Counted from the first letter of the stretch, positions 27,114 through 39,506 are shown. The stretch is DNA of 64,000 nucleotides from Gryllotalpicola ginsengisoli DSM 22003 (GCF_000419445.1 NZ_AULK01000001.1:62001-126000), one strand, 5' to 3'. The notes: generated from the letters alone by a model not told the origin. Translations and numbers: made by a program.

Positions 27114-27794
27114 ATGGCGCTTACTCCGGAAGACGTAGTCAACAAGCGCTTCCAGCCGACGAAGTTCCGCGAGGGCTACGACCAGGACGAGGTCGACGAC
27201 TTCCTCGACGAGGTGGTCGTCGAACTGCGTCGCCTGAACCAGGAGAACGAGGAGCTCAAGCAGCGCCTGGCCGCCGCCGAGTCGCGCGTCGCCGAGCTGC
27301 AGCGCAGCGGTTCGGCCGCCCCCGCTGAGGCCGCCCCGGCTCAGGCGCCCGAGCCCGCCGCGGCGCCGGCCGCCCCGGCCGCCACCACCGCGGTGCCGGT
27401 CGTCGAGCCCACCCCCGTCGACGAGACCCAGAGCACCAACAACCTGCTGCAGCTGGCCCGCCGCCTGCACGAGGAGCACGTCGCCGAGGGCAAGGCCAAG
27501 CGCGACGAGCTGATCGCCGAGGGCCACGCCACCGCCGCCCGCCTCGTCGCCGAGGCGGAGACGAAGCAGAAGGAGCAGATCGCGATCCTCGAGAAGGAGC
27601 GCGCCGCGCTGCAGTCGAAGATCGACGAGCTGCGCACCTTCGAGCGCGACTACCGCGCCAAGCTGAAGTCCTACATCGAGGGCCAGCTGCGCGACCTCGA
27701 GGCGCAGGGCGCCGCGGCCCCGGCCACCGGCTCCGTCCCCTCCGGCGAGGGCGCCCAGCAGCCGGCCTCAAGCTTCCAGGGCTTTGGAGCCTAG
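27114..27794 (+). CDS. divIVA: DivIVA / Wag31 polar growth scaffold
   Basis: Coiled-coil protein that marks curved membrane and poles. The 226-residue protein begins MALTPEDVVNKRFQPTKFRE and GYDQDEVDDFLDEVV, the membrane-binding lipid-inserting domain, followed by a coiled coil (about residues 30-65), an Ala/Pro-rich linker (about 65-105) and a second long coiled coil to about residue 200. An AAGGGG site lies 9 nt before the ATG. The 3' end overlaps the lspA start by 11 nt. In mycobacteria this protein is a Ser/Thr kinase target. Confidence 0.95.
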   Translation: MALTPEDVVNKRFQPTKFREGYDQDEVDDFLDEVVVELRRLNQENEELKQRLAAAESRVAELQRSGSAAPAEAAPAQAPEPAAAPAAPAATTAVPVVEPTPVDETQSTNNLLQLARRLHEEHVAEGKAKRDELIAEGHATAARLVAEAETKQKEQIAILEKERAALQSKIDELRTFERDYRAKLKSYIEGQLRDLEAQGAAAPATGSVPSGEGAQQPASSFQGFGA

Positions 27795-28362
27795 CGCCCC
27801 GGCCAAGGTCAGCGTTCGGGCGATCCTCGTCTTGGCCGTCGTCGCCGTCTGCGTCTTCATCGCGGACCAGGTGGCGAAGGCGCTCGTGGTCGCCCACCTC
27901 GCACAGGGCGAGCAGGTCAACGTCATCGGTGACCTGCTCGTCCTGCGTTATGTGCTGAACCCGGGCGCGGCCTTCTCGATCGGCACAGGTTCGACCTGGA
28001 TCTTCACCATCATCGCCATCGCGGTGCTGGTCTTCGTGCTGTGGTACGCCCGGCGCATCCGCTCGATCGCGTGGTCGGTCGTGTTCGGCCTGCTGCTCGG
28101 CGGTCTGCTCGGCAACCTCTGCGACCGCCTGTTCCGCCCGCCGGCCCTCGGCCAGGGCGAGGTGGTCGACTTCATCAAGATCCCGCTGCTGCCGGCGATC
28201 TTCAACCTCGCCGACTCGGCGATCGTGGCCGCGATGGCGCTGTTCCTGATCCTCACCCTGCGCGGCGTGAGCCTGGACGGCCACCGGCCCGTGCCCGCCG
28301 ACGCCCCGCAGCCGACGGATGTCGCGGCGGATGTTCCGGAGGACGGCGATCCCCGCTCGTAG
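27784..28362 (+). CDS. lspA: Lipoprotein signal peptidase II
   Basis: Aspartic protease that cleaves prolipoproteins in the membrane. The 192-residue, four-helix protein has [22 protein letters not shown] and FNLADS, which carry the two catalytic aspartates. The best start is a rare TTG inside the end of divIVA: a later start would cut the first helix, and no ATG or GTG precedes it in frame. Coupled translation with divIVA is likely. A 40-residue hydrophilic tail follows the last helix. Confidence 0.92.
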   Translation: MEPSAPAKVSVRAILVLAVVAVCVFIADQVAKALVVAHLAQGEQVNVIGDLLVLRYVLNPGAAFSIGTGSTWIFTIIAIAVLVFVLWYARRIRSIAWSVVFGLLLGGLLGNLCDRLFRPPALGQGEVVDFIKIPLLPAIFNLADSAIVAAMALFLILTLRGVSLDGHRPVPADAPQPTDVAADVPEDGDPRS

Positions 28363-29266
28363 CTACCCCGTGCCGGACGGCCTCGACGGCACCCGCGTCG
28401 ACGCGGGCGTCGCGAAGCTGCTCGGCTTCTCGCGCTCCTTCGCCGCCGAGGTGGCCGAAGGCGGCGGCGTCGCGCTCGACGGCCGCATCGTCGGCAAGAG
28501 CGACAAGCTCACCGCCGGCTCCTGGCTCGAGGTGACCTGGGAGGAGCGTCGCGGTCCCGTGGTCGAGGCGATCCCCGTGCCGGAGCTCAGGATCGTGCAC
28601 GACGACGACCACATCGTCGTCGTCGACAAGCCGTTCGGGGTCGCCGCGCACCCCTCGGTCGGCTGGGAGGGCCCGACGGTCGTCGGCGCCCTCGCCGCAG
28701 CCGGCTACCGCATCTCCACCTCCGGTGCGGCCGAGCGGCAGGGCATCGTGCACCGGCTCGACGCCGGCACCTCCGGCCTGATGGTCGTGGCCAAGAGCGA
28801 GCACGCCTACACGGTGCTCAAGCGCGCCTTCCACGACCGCACGGTCGAGAAGATCTACCACGCGGTCGTGCAGGGGCACCCGGATCCGCTGGCCGGCACG
28901 ATCGACGCGCCGATCGGGCGGCATCCGCGCTCGGACTGGAAGTTCGCGGTCGTCGCCGACGGCAAGGCATCCGTCACCCACTACGAGACGATCGAGGCGT
29001 TCCCGGCGGCGAGCCTGCTCGAGATCCATCTCGAGACCGGGCGCACGCACCAGATCCGGGTGCACATGGCGGCGCAGCGGCACCCCTGCGTCGGCGACAC
29101 GCTGTACGGCGCCGACCCGACGCTGTCGGCGCGGCTGTCGCTCACCCGGCAGTGGCTGCACGCGGTCTCGCTCGGCTTCGATCACCCGGCGACGGGGGAG
29201 TGGGTGCGGTTCCGCACCGACTACCCCGGCGACCTGCAGCACGCCCTCGACGTCCTTCGCGACTGA
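28331..29266 (+). CDS. RluA-family 23S rRNA pseudouridine synthase (RluD-like)
   Basis: Isomerises uridine in large-subunit rRNA. The protein of about 311 residues has an S4-type RNA-binding N-terminus ([20 protein letters not shown]) and the catalytic motif [15 protein letters not shown], with [12 protein letters not shown] further on. The start is uncertain: ATG 28331 and ATG 28319 both lie within lspA, and neither has a good ribosome site. lspA followed by an RluD-like gene is a common actinobacterial order. The exact uridine target is not readable from sequence. Confidence 0.9.
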   Translation: MFRRTAIPARSYPVPDGLDGTRVDAGVAKLLGFSRSFAAEVAEGGGVALDGRIVGKSDKLTAGSWLEVTWEERRGPVVEAIPVPELRIVHDDDHIVVVDKPFGVAAHPSVGWEGPTVVGALAAAGYRISTSGAAERQGIVHRLDAGTSGLMVVAKSEHAYTVLKRAFHDRTVEKIYHAVVQGHPDPLAGTIDAPIGRHPRSDWKFAVVADGKASVTHYETIEAFPAASLLEIHLETGRTHQIRVHMAAQRHPCVGDTLYGADPTLSARLSLTRQWLHAVSLGFDHPATGEWVRFRTDYPGDLQHALDVLRD

Positions 29267-29326
29267 GGCGCCGGGCATCCGCGCGTGCTGCCGTGCACGT
29301 CGCCGGTTCGGGAGAGAATCGGATGC

Positions 29327-32848
<3,522 letters not shown>

Positions 32849-32939
32849 GCGGATTCGCGGAGTGGAGCGGTTCCATCTACCGCGGCGAGTGCGGCCGCCC
32901 CACTTCCTCGTGCTCTGCTCATGCGCGAAAGCCTCATAG

Positions 32940-32968
32940 GGCGCACGTTCTGGCGCAGAACGTGCGCC
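32940..32968. repeat. 12-bp perfect inverted repeat after dnaE
   Basis: Arms GGCGCACGTTCT and AGAACGTGCGCC around a 5-nt spacer, about 90 nt past the dnaE stop. There is no T tract. It could end dnaE transcription or bind a protein; the GAACGT core is not a recognisable actinobacterial SOS box. The rest of the 271-nt dnaE-hisD gap holds no credible coding frame. Confidence 0.8.
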
Positions 32969-33030
32969 GCAGGCGCGAGCCGCCGCTGTGCGCGGACCCG
33001 CGCACGAATCCGACGTGCGACGCTCTGGGA

Positions 33031-33051
33031 GCGGGCGACTTGGTCGCCCGC
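33031..33051. repeat. 9-bp perfect hairpin ahead of hisD
   Basis: GCGGGCGAC and GTCGCCCGC close on a 3-nt TTG loop, 70-90 nt before hisD. Stable as RNA; it may be a terminator without a T tract or a leader element. No leader peptide rich in histidine codons was found beside it, so classical his attenuation is not supported. Confidence 0.75.
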
Positions 33052-33106
33052 GTACGTGTGGCCTGCTCACGCCGACTGCGGTGCGCCGGGCAGGGGCCAG
33101 CACACC

Positions 33107-33112
33107 TAAACT
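33107..33112 (+). promoter_or_regulatory. Putative -10 of hisD
   Basis: TAAACT, a good -10 match in a GC-rich setting, ends 7 nt before the hisD ATG. A leaderless transcript is expected, which also argues against a hisD leader controlled by attenuation. Confidence 0.5.
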
Positions 33113-33119
33113 GGCACAG

Positions 33120-34421
33120 ATGCGCACCATCGACCTGCGCGGCGTCCCTTCCGACTCCGCCGAATTCGCCACCGCCGTTCCGCGCCCGGTCGTCGACGTC
33201 TCGGTCGCGTCCGAGGCGGCGGCGGCGCTGATCGACGAGGTGAGATCGGATGGCTCCGCCGCGCTGCTCGCGCAGTCCGAGCGGTTCGACGGCGTGCGCC
33301 CCGTCGCGCTGCGCGTGCCGCACGCCGAGATCGACGAGGCCGTCGCGGGGCTCGAGCCCGCCCTGCGCTACGCGCTCGAGCAGGCGATCGACCGGGTGCG
33401 TCAGGCGACGGCGGCGCAGGTGCCGCCGCCCGCGACGACGCAGCTCGGGCCCGGGGCATCCGTCACCCAGCGCTGGCAGCCGGTGGCGCGAGCCGGGCTG
33501 TACGTGCCGGGCGGCAAGGCGGTCTACCCGTCGAGTGTCGTGATGAACGTCGTGCCCGCGCAGGTCGCCGGCGTCGCCCAGGTCGCGCTCGCGAGCCCGG
33601 CGCAGAAGGAGTTCGGCGGCTCGGTGCACCCCACGATCCTGGCCGCGGCCGGGCTGCTCGGCGTCGACGAGGTGTACGCCATGGGCGGCGCCGGAGCGAT
33701 CGGCGCGCTCGCCTACGGCGTGCCCGACGCGGGGATCGCGCCGGTGCAGGTCATCACCGGCCCGGGCAACATCTACGTCGCCGCCGCGAAGCGCCTGGTG
33801 CGCGGCCAGGTGGGCATCGACGCCGAGGCGGGCACCACCGAGATCCTCGTGATCGCGGATGCCTCCGCCGACGCGCGCCTCGTGGCCGCCGACCTGCTCA
33901 GCCAGGCGGAGCACGACGAGGCCGCGGCATCCGTGCTCGTCACCGACTCGGCCGACCTCGCCGCGGCGGTCGACGCCGAGGTGGAGCGGCAGGTGCTCAC
34001 GACCGAGAACCGCGAACGCGCCGCCGTCGCCCTCACGGGCCCGCAGTCGGCGATCGTGCTCGTCGACGACGAGGCCGCGGCGGTCGCGTTCAGCAATGCG
34101 TACGCGCCCGAGCACCTCGAGCTGCAGACCGCCGACCCGCAGGAGACGCTCGCCGGCATCGAGAACGCCGGCGCGATCTTCCTCGGCGCGTCGTCGCCGG
34201 TGAGCCTCGGCGACTACCTGGCGGGCAGCAACCACGTGCTGCCGACCGGGGGAGCGGCCCGCCACTCCGCCGCGCTCGGCGCCTACGCGTTCCTGCGCGC
34301 GCAGCAGATCATCTCCTACGACCGGGGCGCGCTGCAGGCGGTGCGCGAGCCGATCGTCGCCCTCGCGGAGGCCGAGCACCTGCCGGCGCACGGCGAGGCG
34401 GTATCGATCCGCTTCGAGTGA
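33120..34421 (+). CDS. hisD: Histidinol dehydrogenase
   Basis: Last two steps of histidine synthesis, histidinol to histidine with NAD. The 433-residue protein has RAGLYVPGGKAVYPSSVVMN, ITGPGNIYVAAAKRLV, the zinc and active-site block DLLSQAEHD, and YAPEHLELQT. The ATG at 33120 matches the family start and has a -10 7 nt upstream; the frame runs on upstream through non-coding hairpins. No other his genes are in the window; nrdR follows 47 nt later. Confidence 0.95.
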   Translation: MRTIDLRGVPSDSAEFATAVPRPVVDVSVASEAAAALIDEVRSDGSAALLAQSERFDGVRPVALRVPHAEIDEAVAGLEPALRYALEQAIDRVRQATAAQVPPPATTQLGPGASVTQRWQPVARAGLYVPGGKAVYPSSVVMNVVPAQVAGVAQVALASPAQKEFGGSVHPTILAAAGLLGVDEVYAMGGAGAIGALAYGVPDAGIAPVQVITGPGNIYVAAAKRLVRGQVGIDAEAGTTEILVIADASADARLVAADLLSQAEHDEAAASVLVTDSADLAAAVDAEVERQVLTTENRERAAVALTGPQSAIVLVDDEAAAVAFSNAYAPEHLELQTADPQETLAGIENAGAIFLGASSPVSLGDYLAGSNHVLPTGGAARHSAALGAYAFLRAQQIISYDRGALQAVREPIVALAEAEHLPAHGEAVSIRFE

Positions 34422-34456
34422 CACGCGGCACGGCGCATCCGCCTGGCGCGAGTAGG

Positions 34457-34462
34457 TAGTGT
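34457..34462 (+). promoter_or_regulatory. Putative -10 of nrdR
   Basis: TAGTGT, then 6 nt, then the ATG of nrdR, in the 47-nt hisD-nrdR gap. It suggests nrdR has its own leaderless promoter. Confidence 0.4.
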
Positions 34463-34468
34463 TTCTGC

Positions 34469-34933
34469 ATGTTCTGCCCGTTCTGCCGCCACCCGGACTC
34501 CCGCGTCGTCGACTCCCGGACCAGTGACGACGGGCTCTCCATCCGGCGCCGCCGGCAGTGCCCGGAGTGCGGGCGCCGCTTCTCGACGATCGAGACCGCG
34601 AGCCTGAACGTGATCAAGCGGTCGGGAGTGGTCGAGCCGTTCAGCCGGGAGAAGGTGATCGCCGGGGTGCGCAAGGCGTGCCAGGGCCGGCCGGTGACCG
34701 ACAGCGACCTCGCGGTGCTCGCGCAGAAGGTGGAGGAGACGATCCGCGCGACCGGCGCCTCGCAGATCGACGCCAACGACATCGGCATCGCGGTGCTGCC
34801 CGAGCTGCGCGAGCTCGACGAGGTCGCGTACCTGCGTTTCGCGAGCGTCTACCAGGCGTTCGACTCGCTCGACGACTTCGAGGCCGCGATCGCGCAGCTG
34901 CGCCGCGACCACCAGGCGAGCACGGCCGGCTGA
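34469..34933 (+). CDS. nrdR: Ribonucleotide reductase repressor NrdR
   Basis: Nucleotide-sensing repressor of ribonucleotide reductase genes. The 154-residue protein has a zinc ribbon with C3, C6, C31 and C34 (CPFC and CPEC), then an ATP-cone from about residue 48 ([20 protein letters not shown]) that binds ATP or dATP. Length is standard. No ribonucleotide reductase gene or NrdR box pair was recognised in the window, so its targets lie elsewhere. Confidence 0.96.
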   Translation: MFCPFCRHPDSRVVDSRTSDDGLSIRRRRQCPECGRRFSTIETASLNVIKRSGVVEPFSREKVIAGVRKACQGRPVTDSDLAVLAQKVEETIRATGASQIDANDIGIAVLPELRELDEVAYLRFASVYQAFDSLDDFEAAIAQLRRDHQASTAG

Positions 34934-34980
34934 GGGGCGCACGGTGATCGCTGACACCCGCCCGATATGCTGAGCGCGGC

Positions 34981-36018
34981 ATGTACCGGCTCGTCTTCGA
35001 CCTCGTCTTCAAGCGCATGGACCCTGAACGGGCCCACCATCTCGCCTACCTGTTCATCCAGGTGATCCAGGCCCTCGGCCTCAGCAAGCTGCTGCACGAC
35101 TTCACCCGTCCCCGCACCGACCTCACGGTGCGCACCCTCGGCCGGACCTTCGAGACGCCGTTCGGCCTCGCCGCCGGCTTCGACAAGGACGGCAAGATCG
35201 TGATGGGGCTCGGCGGCCTCGGCTTCGGCCACGTCGAGGTCGGCACGCTCACCGCGATCGCGCAGCCGGGGAACCCGAGACCGCGCCTGTTCCGGCTCAT
35301 CGCCGACCGTGCGCTGATCAACCGCATGGGCTTCAACAACGAGGGGGCGGATGCCGCGGCGCAGCGCCTGCGGCACGTGGAGCGCCTGCGCCCGCGGCCG
35401 GTGCTGGGCGTCAACATCGGCAAGAGCCGCGTGGTCGAGGTCGACGACGCGCTGCCCGACTACCGCGCCTCGGCCTCGCTGCTGTCTCCGGTCGCCGACT
35501 ACCTCGTCGTCAACGTGTCGTCTCCGAACACGCCGGGGCTGCGCGGCCTGCAGGAGCTCGACCGGCTCGCGCCGTTGCTTTCCACCGTCAAGGAGCACGC
35601 CGCGGGCACCCCGCTGCTGGTGAAGATCGCCCCCGACTTGAGCGACGACGAGATCGTGCGTATCGCCCAGCTCGTGGTCGAGCTCGGGCTCGACGGGATC
35701 ATCGCGACCAACACGACCATCGAGCGCGAGGGGCTCGGGCTCAAGACGGATGCCTCCTACGTCGCCTCCCTCGGCCCCGGCGGCCTCTCGGGCGCGCCGC
35801 TGGCCCGGCGCTCGCTCGAGGTGCTGAAGCTCATCCGGCAGAACGTGCCCCCGTCGCTGTGCGTCATCTCGGTCGGGGGAGTGCGCACCGCCGCCGACGT
35901 CGCCGAGCGGCTCGCCGCCGGGGCCACCCTCGTGCAGGGCTACACCGAGTTCATCTACTCCGGACCGCTGTGGGTGCGGCGCATCAACCGCGGCCTCGAC
36001 AAGCTGCTGAAGAAATGA
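34981..36018 (+). CDS. pyrD: Dihydroorotate dehydrogenase, quinone-linked (class 2)
   Basis: Pyrimidine synthesis enzyme that passes electrons to the quinone pool at the membrane. The 345-residue protein has an amphipathic N-terminal extension (MYRLVFDLVFKRMDPERAHH), GLAAGFDKDG, NRMGFNNEGADAAA, the catalytic serine region NVSSPNTPGLRGLQ, and TNTTI. The N-terminal extension marks class 2. TATGCT lies 9 nt before the ATG. It is convergent with the RNase HI fusion, one base apart. Confidence 0.95.
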   Translation: MYRLVFDLVFKRMDPERAHHLAYLFIQVIQALGLSKLLHDFTRPRTDLTVRTLGRTFETPFGLAAGFDKDGKIVMGLGGLGFGHVEVGTLTAIAQPGNPRPRLFRLIADRALINRMGFNNEGADAAAQRLRHVERLRPRPVLGVNIGKSRVVEVDDALPDYRASASLLSPVADYLVVNVSSPNTPGLRGLQELDRLAPLLSTVKEHAAGTPLLVKIAPDLSDDEIVRIAQLVVELGLDGIIATNTTIEREGLGLKTDASYVASLGPGGLSGAPLARRSLEVLKLIRQNVPPSLCVISVGGVRTAADVAERLAAGATLVQGYTEFIYSGPLWVRRINRGLDKLLKK

Positions 36019-36019
36019 C

Positions 36020-36961
36020 TCAGCCGTCGGCGAGCGGCGTGCCCTGGTGGAAGCGCAACCGCCAGCCCGTCGCGGTCTGGACCCAGAGCGAGCTGCGGCG
36101 CGAGGCGCCGCGGGCGTCCGTCGCCTCGTAGAGCAGCAGCAGCGCACCGTCGGCGACCCGGGAGACCCCGAGCACCGCGGTGAGCTCGGCCTCCGACTCC
36201 GGCGCTTCGGCCAGGGTCTGCAGCGTGGTCTCACGATCCCAGTGCCGGCCGGAGGAGCCGATCTCCTCGAACTCGGGGTGCAGCAGCTCGGCCACCCGCG
36301 ACGGGTCGGCGCGCACCTGCGTGCGCAGCAGCGCCCGCTCGAGTCGCACCACGGCGTCCTCGTCGCTCTCCGCGGCCTCCTCGCCGAGGTGGTCGAAGAG
36401 CGCGGGCGGCAGCGCGTCGCCGAACTCGTCGCGGCTGGCGGGCAGGGTGACGGGGGCCGGGGATGCCTCGCCCGAGGCATCCGTCACACCCTTCGTCCAC
36501 CCCGGGCCGGTCGGGATCTCCGCCCCGCGCTGGTACGCGGTCGCGACCGCCCGGGCGCGCAGGTCGGCCGCCTCGTTCAGCGAGTGGCCGGCGTGGCCCT
36601 TCACCCACTCGAAGGCGACGTCGCGGCCCGCGACCAGCCGGTCGAGGCGCTGCACGAGCTCGAGGTTCATGACGGGGGAGCCGTCGGCCTTGCGCCAGCC
36701 CTTGCGCTTCCAGCCCGGCATCCACTTGGTGATCGTGTTGATCACGTACTGGCTGTCGCAGAGCACCTTGAGCGGCTCGTCGGCCAGGCCCGCCGCGGCG
36801 GTCTGCTCGAGCAGGTCGATGACGGCCATCAGCTCGCCCTGGTTGTTGGTGCCGTGCGGCCAGCCGCCGGAGGCCCAGCATCCGTCGTCGACGTACCAGG
36901 CCCAGCCGGCCGGGCCGGGGTTGCCGAGGGCCGAGCCGTCGGCGGCGGCGACGATGGTCAC
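36020..36961 (-). CDS. rnhA: Ribonuclease HI fused to a DUF4440/SnoaL-like domain
   Basis: A 313-residue two-domain protein. Residues 1-150 are an RNase HI that cuts RNA in RNA-DNA hybrids: catalytic residues D8 (AADGS), E43 (NQGELMA), D69 (LCDSQY) and D133 (NEAADLRA) are all present, with the basic W-K-R-K-G-W handle. After a linker rich in Ala/Pro, residues 195-313 resemble a DUF4440/NTF2-like fold (RLERALLRTQVRADPSRVAE, LHPEFEEIGSSGRHWDRE). A plain RNase HI is about 150 residues. The role of the second domain is unknown. The start is GTG. Confidence 0.88.
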   Translation of the reverse strand: MTIVAAADGSALGNPGPAGWAWYVDDGCWASGGWPHGTNNQGELMAVIDLLEQTAAAGLADEPLKVLCDSQYVINTITKWMPGWKRKGWRKADGSPVMNLELVQRLDRLVAGRDVAFEWVKGHAGHSLNEAADLRARAVATAYQRGAEIPTGPGWTKGVTDASGEASPAPVTLPASRDEFGDALPPALFDHLGEEAAESDEDAVVRLERALLRTQVRADPSRVAELLHPEFEEIGSSGRHWDRETTLQTLAEAPESEAELTAVLGVSRVADGALLLLYEATDARGASRRSSLWVQTATGWRLRFHQGTPLADG

Positions 36962-36971
36962 GCGGCGGCCG

Positions 36972-37571
36972 TCACTCGGGGTAGTGCCCGCGCTTGACCT
37001 GCGGCTTGGGCATGCGGATCGGCCGGAACTGGATCGTGCGCATCGACGAGTACCAGCGGATGCCGCGCTCCATGGAGCCGAACTTCTCGTCGAGGCGACG
37101 CTTCAGCATGAACCCCATGACGATGCAGTCGAGCACGGTGAGGGCGAAGAAGCACCACACGGCGATCAGCGCGTAGCTCTGCACCGTCGTGGCGATGCTC
37201 TGAGAAAGGGGCAGGAAGGTGGAGAGGAGCAGCAGCACGACGACCGGGATCAGGAACTCCCCGACGCTCCACCGGGCGTCGACGTAGTCGCGCGCGTAGC
37301 GGCGCTGCGGGCCCCGGTCGCGGGCGGGCAGGTAGCGCTCGTCGCCGGCGGCCATGCCGGCCTGCTGCCGCTCGCGCTCGAGGCGCAGGCGCTCGCGTTC
37401 GGCGGCGCGGGCGGCCTTGCGGTCGGCGGGCACCAGGGGCCGCTTGCGGGCGGCCTCGCGCTCGCGCCGGCTGGGCGTGGCGCGGCCCTTGCCTGCGGCG
37501 ACGGCCTCGGCCTGTGCGCGAGCTTCGTCGTTCGCGGTGGGGGAGGCCTGGTTGTTCGATCGATTGGGCAC
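36972..37571 (-). CDS. DUF3043 membrane protein
   Basis: About 199 residues. A basic, highly charged N-terminal half includes TPSRREREAARKRPLVPADRKA, typical of DUF3043. Two membrane helices follow (FLIPVVVLLLLSTFLPL and ALIAVWCFFALTVLDCIV) and a basic tail with RPIRMPKPQVKRG. The GTG at 37571 has GAGG 6 nt upstream; an ATG five codons earlier is possible, but its AGGA touches the codon. Function is unknown. Homologues lie near erpA and ctaC in other actinobacteria, as here. Confidence 0.85.
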   Translation of the reverse strand: MPNRSNNQASPTANDEARAQAEAVAAGKGRATPSRREREAARKRPLVPADRKAARAAERERLRLERERQQAGMAAGDERYLPARDRGPQRRYARDYVDARWSVGEFLIPVVVLLLLSTFLPLSQSIATTVQSYALIAVWCFFALTVLDCIVMGFMLKRRLDEKFGSMERGIRWYSSMRTIQFRPIRMPKPQVKRGHYPE

Positions 37572-37610
37572 GGAAATCCTCGTCATTCCTATCTGAATAA
37601 GCTTAGCCGC

Positions 37611-39041
37611 ATGGCCGATGCCCCCCTTTCCCCAGACCCCCAGGAAGACCCCCGCGACGCCGCGGTGGCGGAAGCCGTCGCCGGCGGTCTGCCCGCCGCG
37701 ATCGCCGACCTGACCTCGCTCGTGAAGATCCCGTCGGTGTCCTGGCCGGCGTTCGATCCGGCCTTCGTGCACGAGAGCGCCGCCGCCGTCGCGGCCCTGC
37801 TCGAGGGCACCGGCGTGTTCGAGACGGTCGAGGTGAAGCAGGCGCAGAAGGCCGGCTTCCCCGACGGCGAGCTCGGGCACCCCGCCGTGCTCGCCACCCG
37901 CAGGGCGAAGAACGGCCGGCCCACCGTGCTGCTGTACGCGCACCACGACGTGCAGCCGCCCGGCAAGGACGAGGACTGGGAGACCAGCCCCTACGAGCCC
38001 GTCGTGAAGGGCGACCGGCTGTACGGCCGCGGCGCCGCCGACGACAAGGCGGGGGTGCTCGCCCACGTCGCCGCCGTGCGCGCCGTCGCCGAGGTGATCG
38101 ACGACCTCGAGGTCGGGCTCGCCGTCTTCATCGAGGGCGAGGAGGAGCACGGCTCGCACTCCTTCGTGAACTTCCTCGAGGACAACAAGGAGGCCCTGGA
38201 CGCCGACCTCATCATCGTCGCTGACAGCGACAACTGGGACGTCGAGACGCCGAACCTCACCGTGGCCCTGCGCGGCGCGTGCGCCTTCAACATGACCGTC
38301 TCCACCCTCGAGCACGCCTCCCACTCCGGCATGTGGGGCGGGGCCGCGCCCGACGCGATGCTCGCCGCCATCAAGCTGCTGTCGACCCTGTGGGACGACA
38401 ACGGCTCGGTCGCGGTGCCGGGCCTCGCCCGATACGACGCCGAGACGCCCGCATTCGAGGAGGCCGAGCTCGCGGCATCCGCCGCCTTCAAACCCGGCGT
38501 CGCAGCGATCGGCGACGGCAGCGTGCTCAGCCGCTTGTGGTTCCAGCCGTCCATCACCGTGACGGGCATCGACGCGCCCTCGATCGCCAACGCCTCGAAC
38601 ACGCTCAGCCCGCAGGTCACGGTGCGCATCAGCATGCGGGTGGCGCCGGGCCAGGCATCCGCCGAGGCGCGCGACGCGCTCATCGCGCACCTGAAGGCCA
38701 ACGCGCCGTTCGGCGCGCACCTCGACTTCCACGACTTCGAGGTCGGCGACCCGTTCCTCGTCGACACGAGCGGGTGGGCGGTCGCCGAGACGAAGCGGGC
38801 GATGACGGATGCCTGGGGCAAGGCCCCGGTCGAGGCCGGCATCGGCGGCTCGATCCCGTTCGTCGCCGACCTCGTGCGCGTGTTCCCCGACGCGCAGATC
38901 CTCGTCACCGGCGTCGAAGACCCAGACACGCGGGCGCACAGCCCCAACGAGTCGCTGCACCTCGGGGTGTTCAAGCGGGCGATCCTGACCGAGGCGCTGC
39001 TGCTGGCCCGGCTGAACCGGAAAACAGCATCGTCTGCCTAA
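37611..39041 (+). CDS. M20-family metallodipeptidase
   Basis: Zinc peptidase of 476 residues. The metal ligand sets are visible as LLYAHHDVQPPG, GRGAADDKAGVLAHVAAV, EGEEEHGS and, near the C-terminus, the acidic/His stretch preceding SPNESLHLGVFKRA. The insert typical of dipeptidases (dimerisation domain) lies between about residues 210 and 340. ATG 37611 is 39 nt from the divergent DUF3043 start. The exact peptide or acyl-amino-acid substrate is not determined. Confidence 0.9.
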   Translation: MADAPLSPDPQEDPRDAAVAEAVAGGLPAAIADLTSLVKIPSVSWPAFDPAFVHESAAAVAALLEGTGVFETVEVKQAQKAGFPDGELGHPAVLATRRAKNGRPTVLLYAHHDVQPPGKDEDWETSPYEPVVKGDRLYGRGAADDKAGVLAHVAAVRAVAEVIDDLEVGLAVFIEGEEEHGSHSFVNFLEDNKEALDADLIIVADSDNWDVETPNLTVALRGACAFNMTVSTLEHASHSGMWGGAAPDAMLAAIKLLSTLWDDNGSVAVPGLARYDAETPAFEEAELAASAAFKPGVAAIGDGSVLSRLWFQPSITVTGIDAPSIANASNTLSPQVTVRISMRVAPGQASAEARDALIAHLKANAPFGAHLDFHDFEVGDPFLVDTSGWAVAETKRAMTDAWGKAPVEAGIGGSIPFVADLVRVFPDAQILVTGVEDPDTRAHSPNESLHLGVFKRAILTEALLLARLNRKTASSA

Positions 39042-39081
39042 ACTGTCGCAAGACTTCCCGTACGACACAGAAGGAGGGGTC

Positions 39082-39441
39082 ATGACCGACACCGCTCTGG
39101 CGCCCGAGACCAAGGCGCACGGCGTGCAGCTGACCGACGCGGCCGCCGCCAAGGTGAAGAGCCTGCTCGAGCAGGAGGGCCGCGACGACCTGCGCCTGCG
39201 CCTGGCCGTGCAGCCCGGCGGCTGCTCCGGCCTGATCTATCAGCTGTACTTCGACGAGCGCCTGCTCGACGGCGACCTCACGGTCGACTTCGACGGCGTC
39301 GAGGTCGTCGTCGACAAGATGAGCGAGCCGTACCTCGACGGCGCCACGATCGACTTCGAGGACTCGATCCAGAAGCAGGGCTTCACGATCGACAACCCGA
39401 ACGCGACGGGCAGCTGCGCCTGTGGCGACTCGTTCCACTGA
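39082..39441 (+). CDS. erpA: A-type iron-sulfur cluster carrier ErpA
   Basis: Delivers Fe-S clusters to target enzymes. The 119-residue protein has the three cluster cysteines of A-type carriers: one in VQPGGCSGL and two in SCACGDSFH at the C-terminus. The ATG is preceded by GAAGGAGGGGTC. It lies just upstream of the respiratory genes; the Rieske protein encoded nearby is a plausible client. Confidence 0.94.
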   Translation: MTDTALAPETKAHGVQLTDAAAAKVKSLLEQEGRDDLRLRLAVQPGGCSGLIYQLYFDERLLDGDLTVDFDGVEVVVDKMSEPYLDGATIDFEDSIQKQGFTIDNPNATGSCACGDSFH

Positions 39442-39449
39442 TCCAAGGC

Positions 39450-39464
39450 GTTGCTCGCAGCAAC
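39450..39464. repeat. Short hairpin after erpA
   Basis: GTTGCT and AGCAAC pair perfectly across a 3-nt CGC loop, 8 nt past the erpA stop and just before the larger terminator hairpin. Confidence 0.6.
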
Positions 39465-39474
39465 ATGAATCCGC

Positions 39475-39506
39475 CGTTCAGACCGCCTTTCGGGGCGGTC
39501 TGAACG
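39475..39506 (+). terminator. Terminator between erpA and ctaC
   Basis: A perfect 13-bp stem, CGTTCAGACCGCC and GGCGGTCTGAACG, with a six-base loop (TTTCGG), followed by CATTTAAGG. The T tract is weak but the stem is long. It isolates the cytochrome oxidase operon; a TAGGCT -10 candidate for ctaC lies at 39574. Confidence 0.85.

Noticed and set aside
32849-33119. A tRNA or histidine attenuator in the dnaE-hisD gap
   Set aside because: The hairpins do not fold into a cloverleaf, no TTCNANNC arm is present, and no run of histidine codons precedes hisD.
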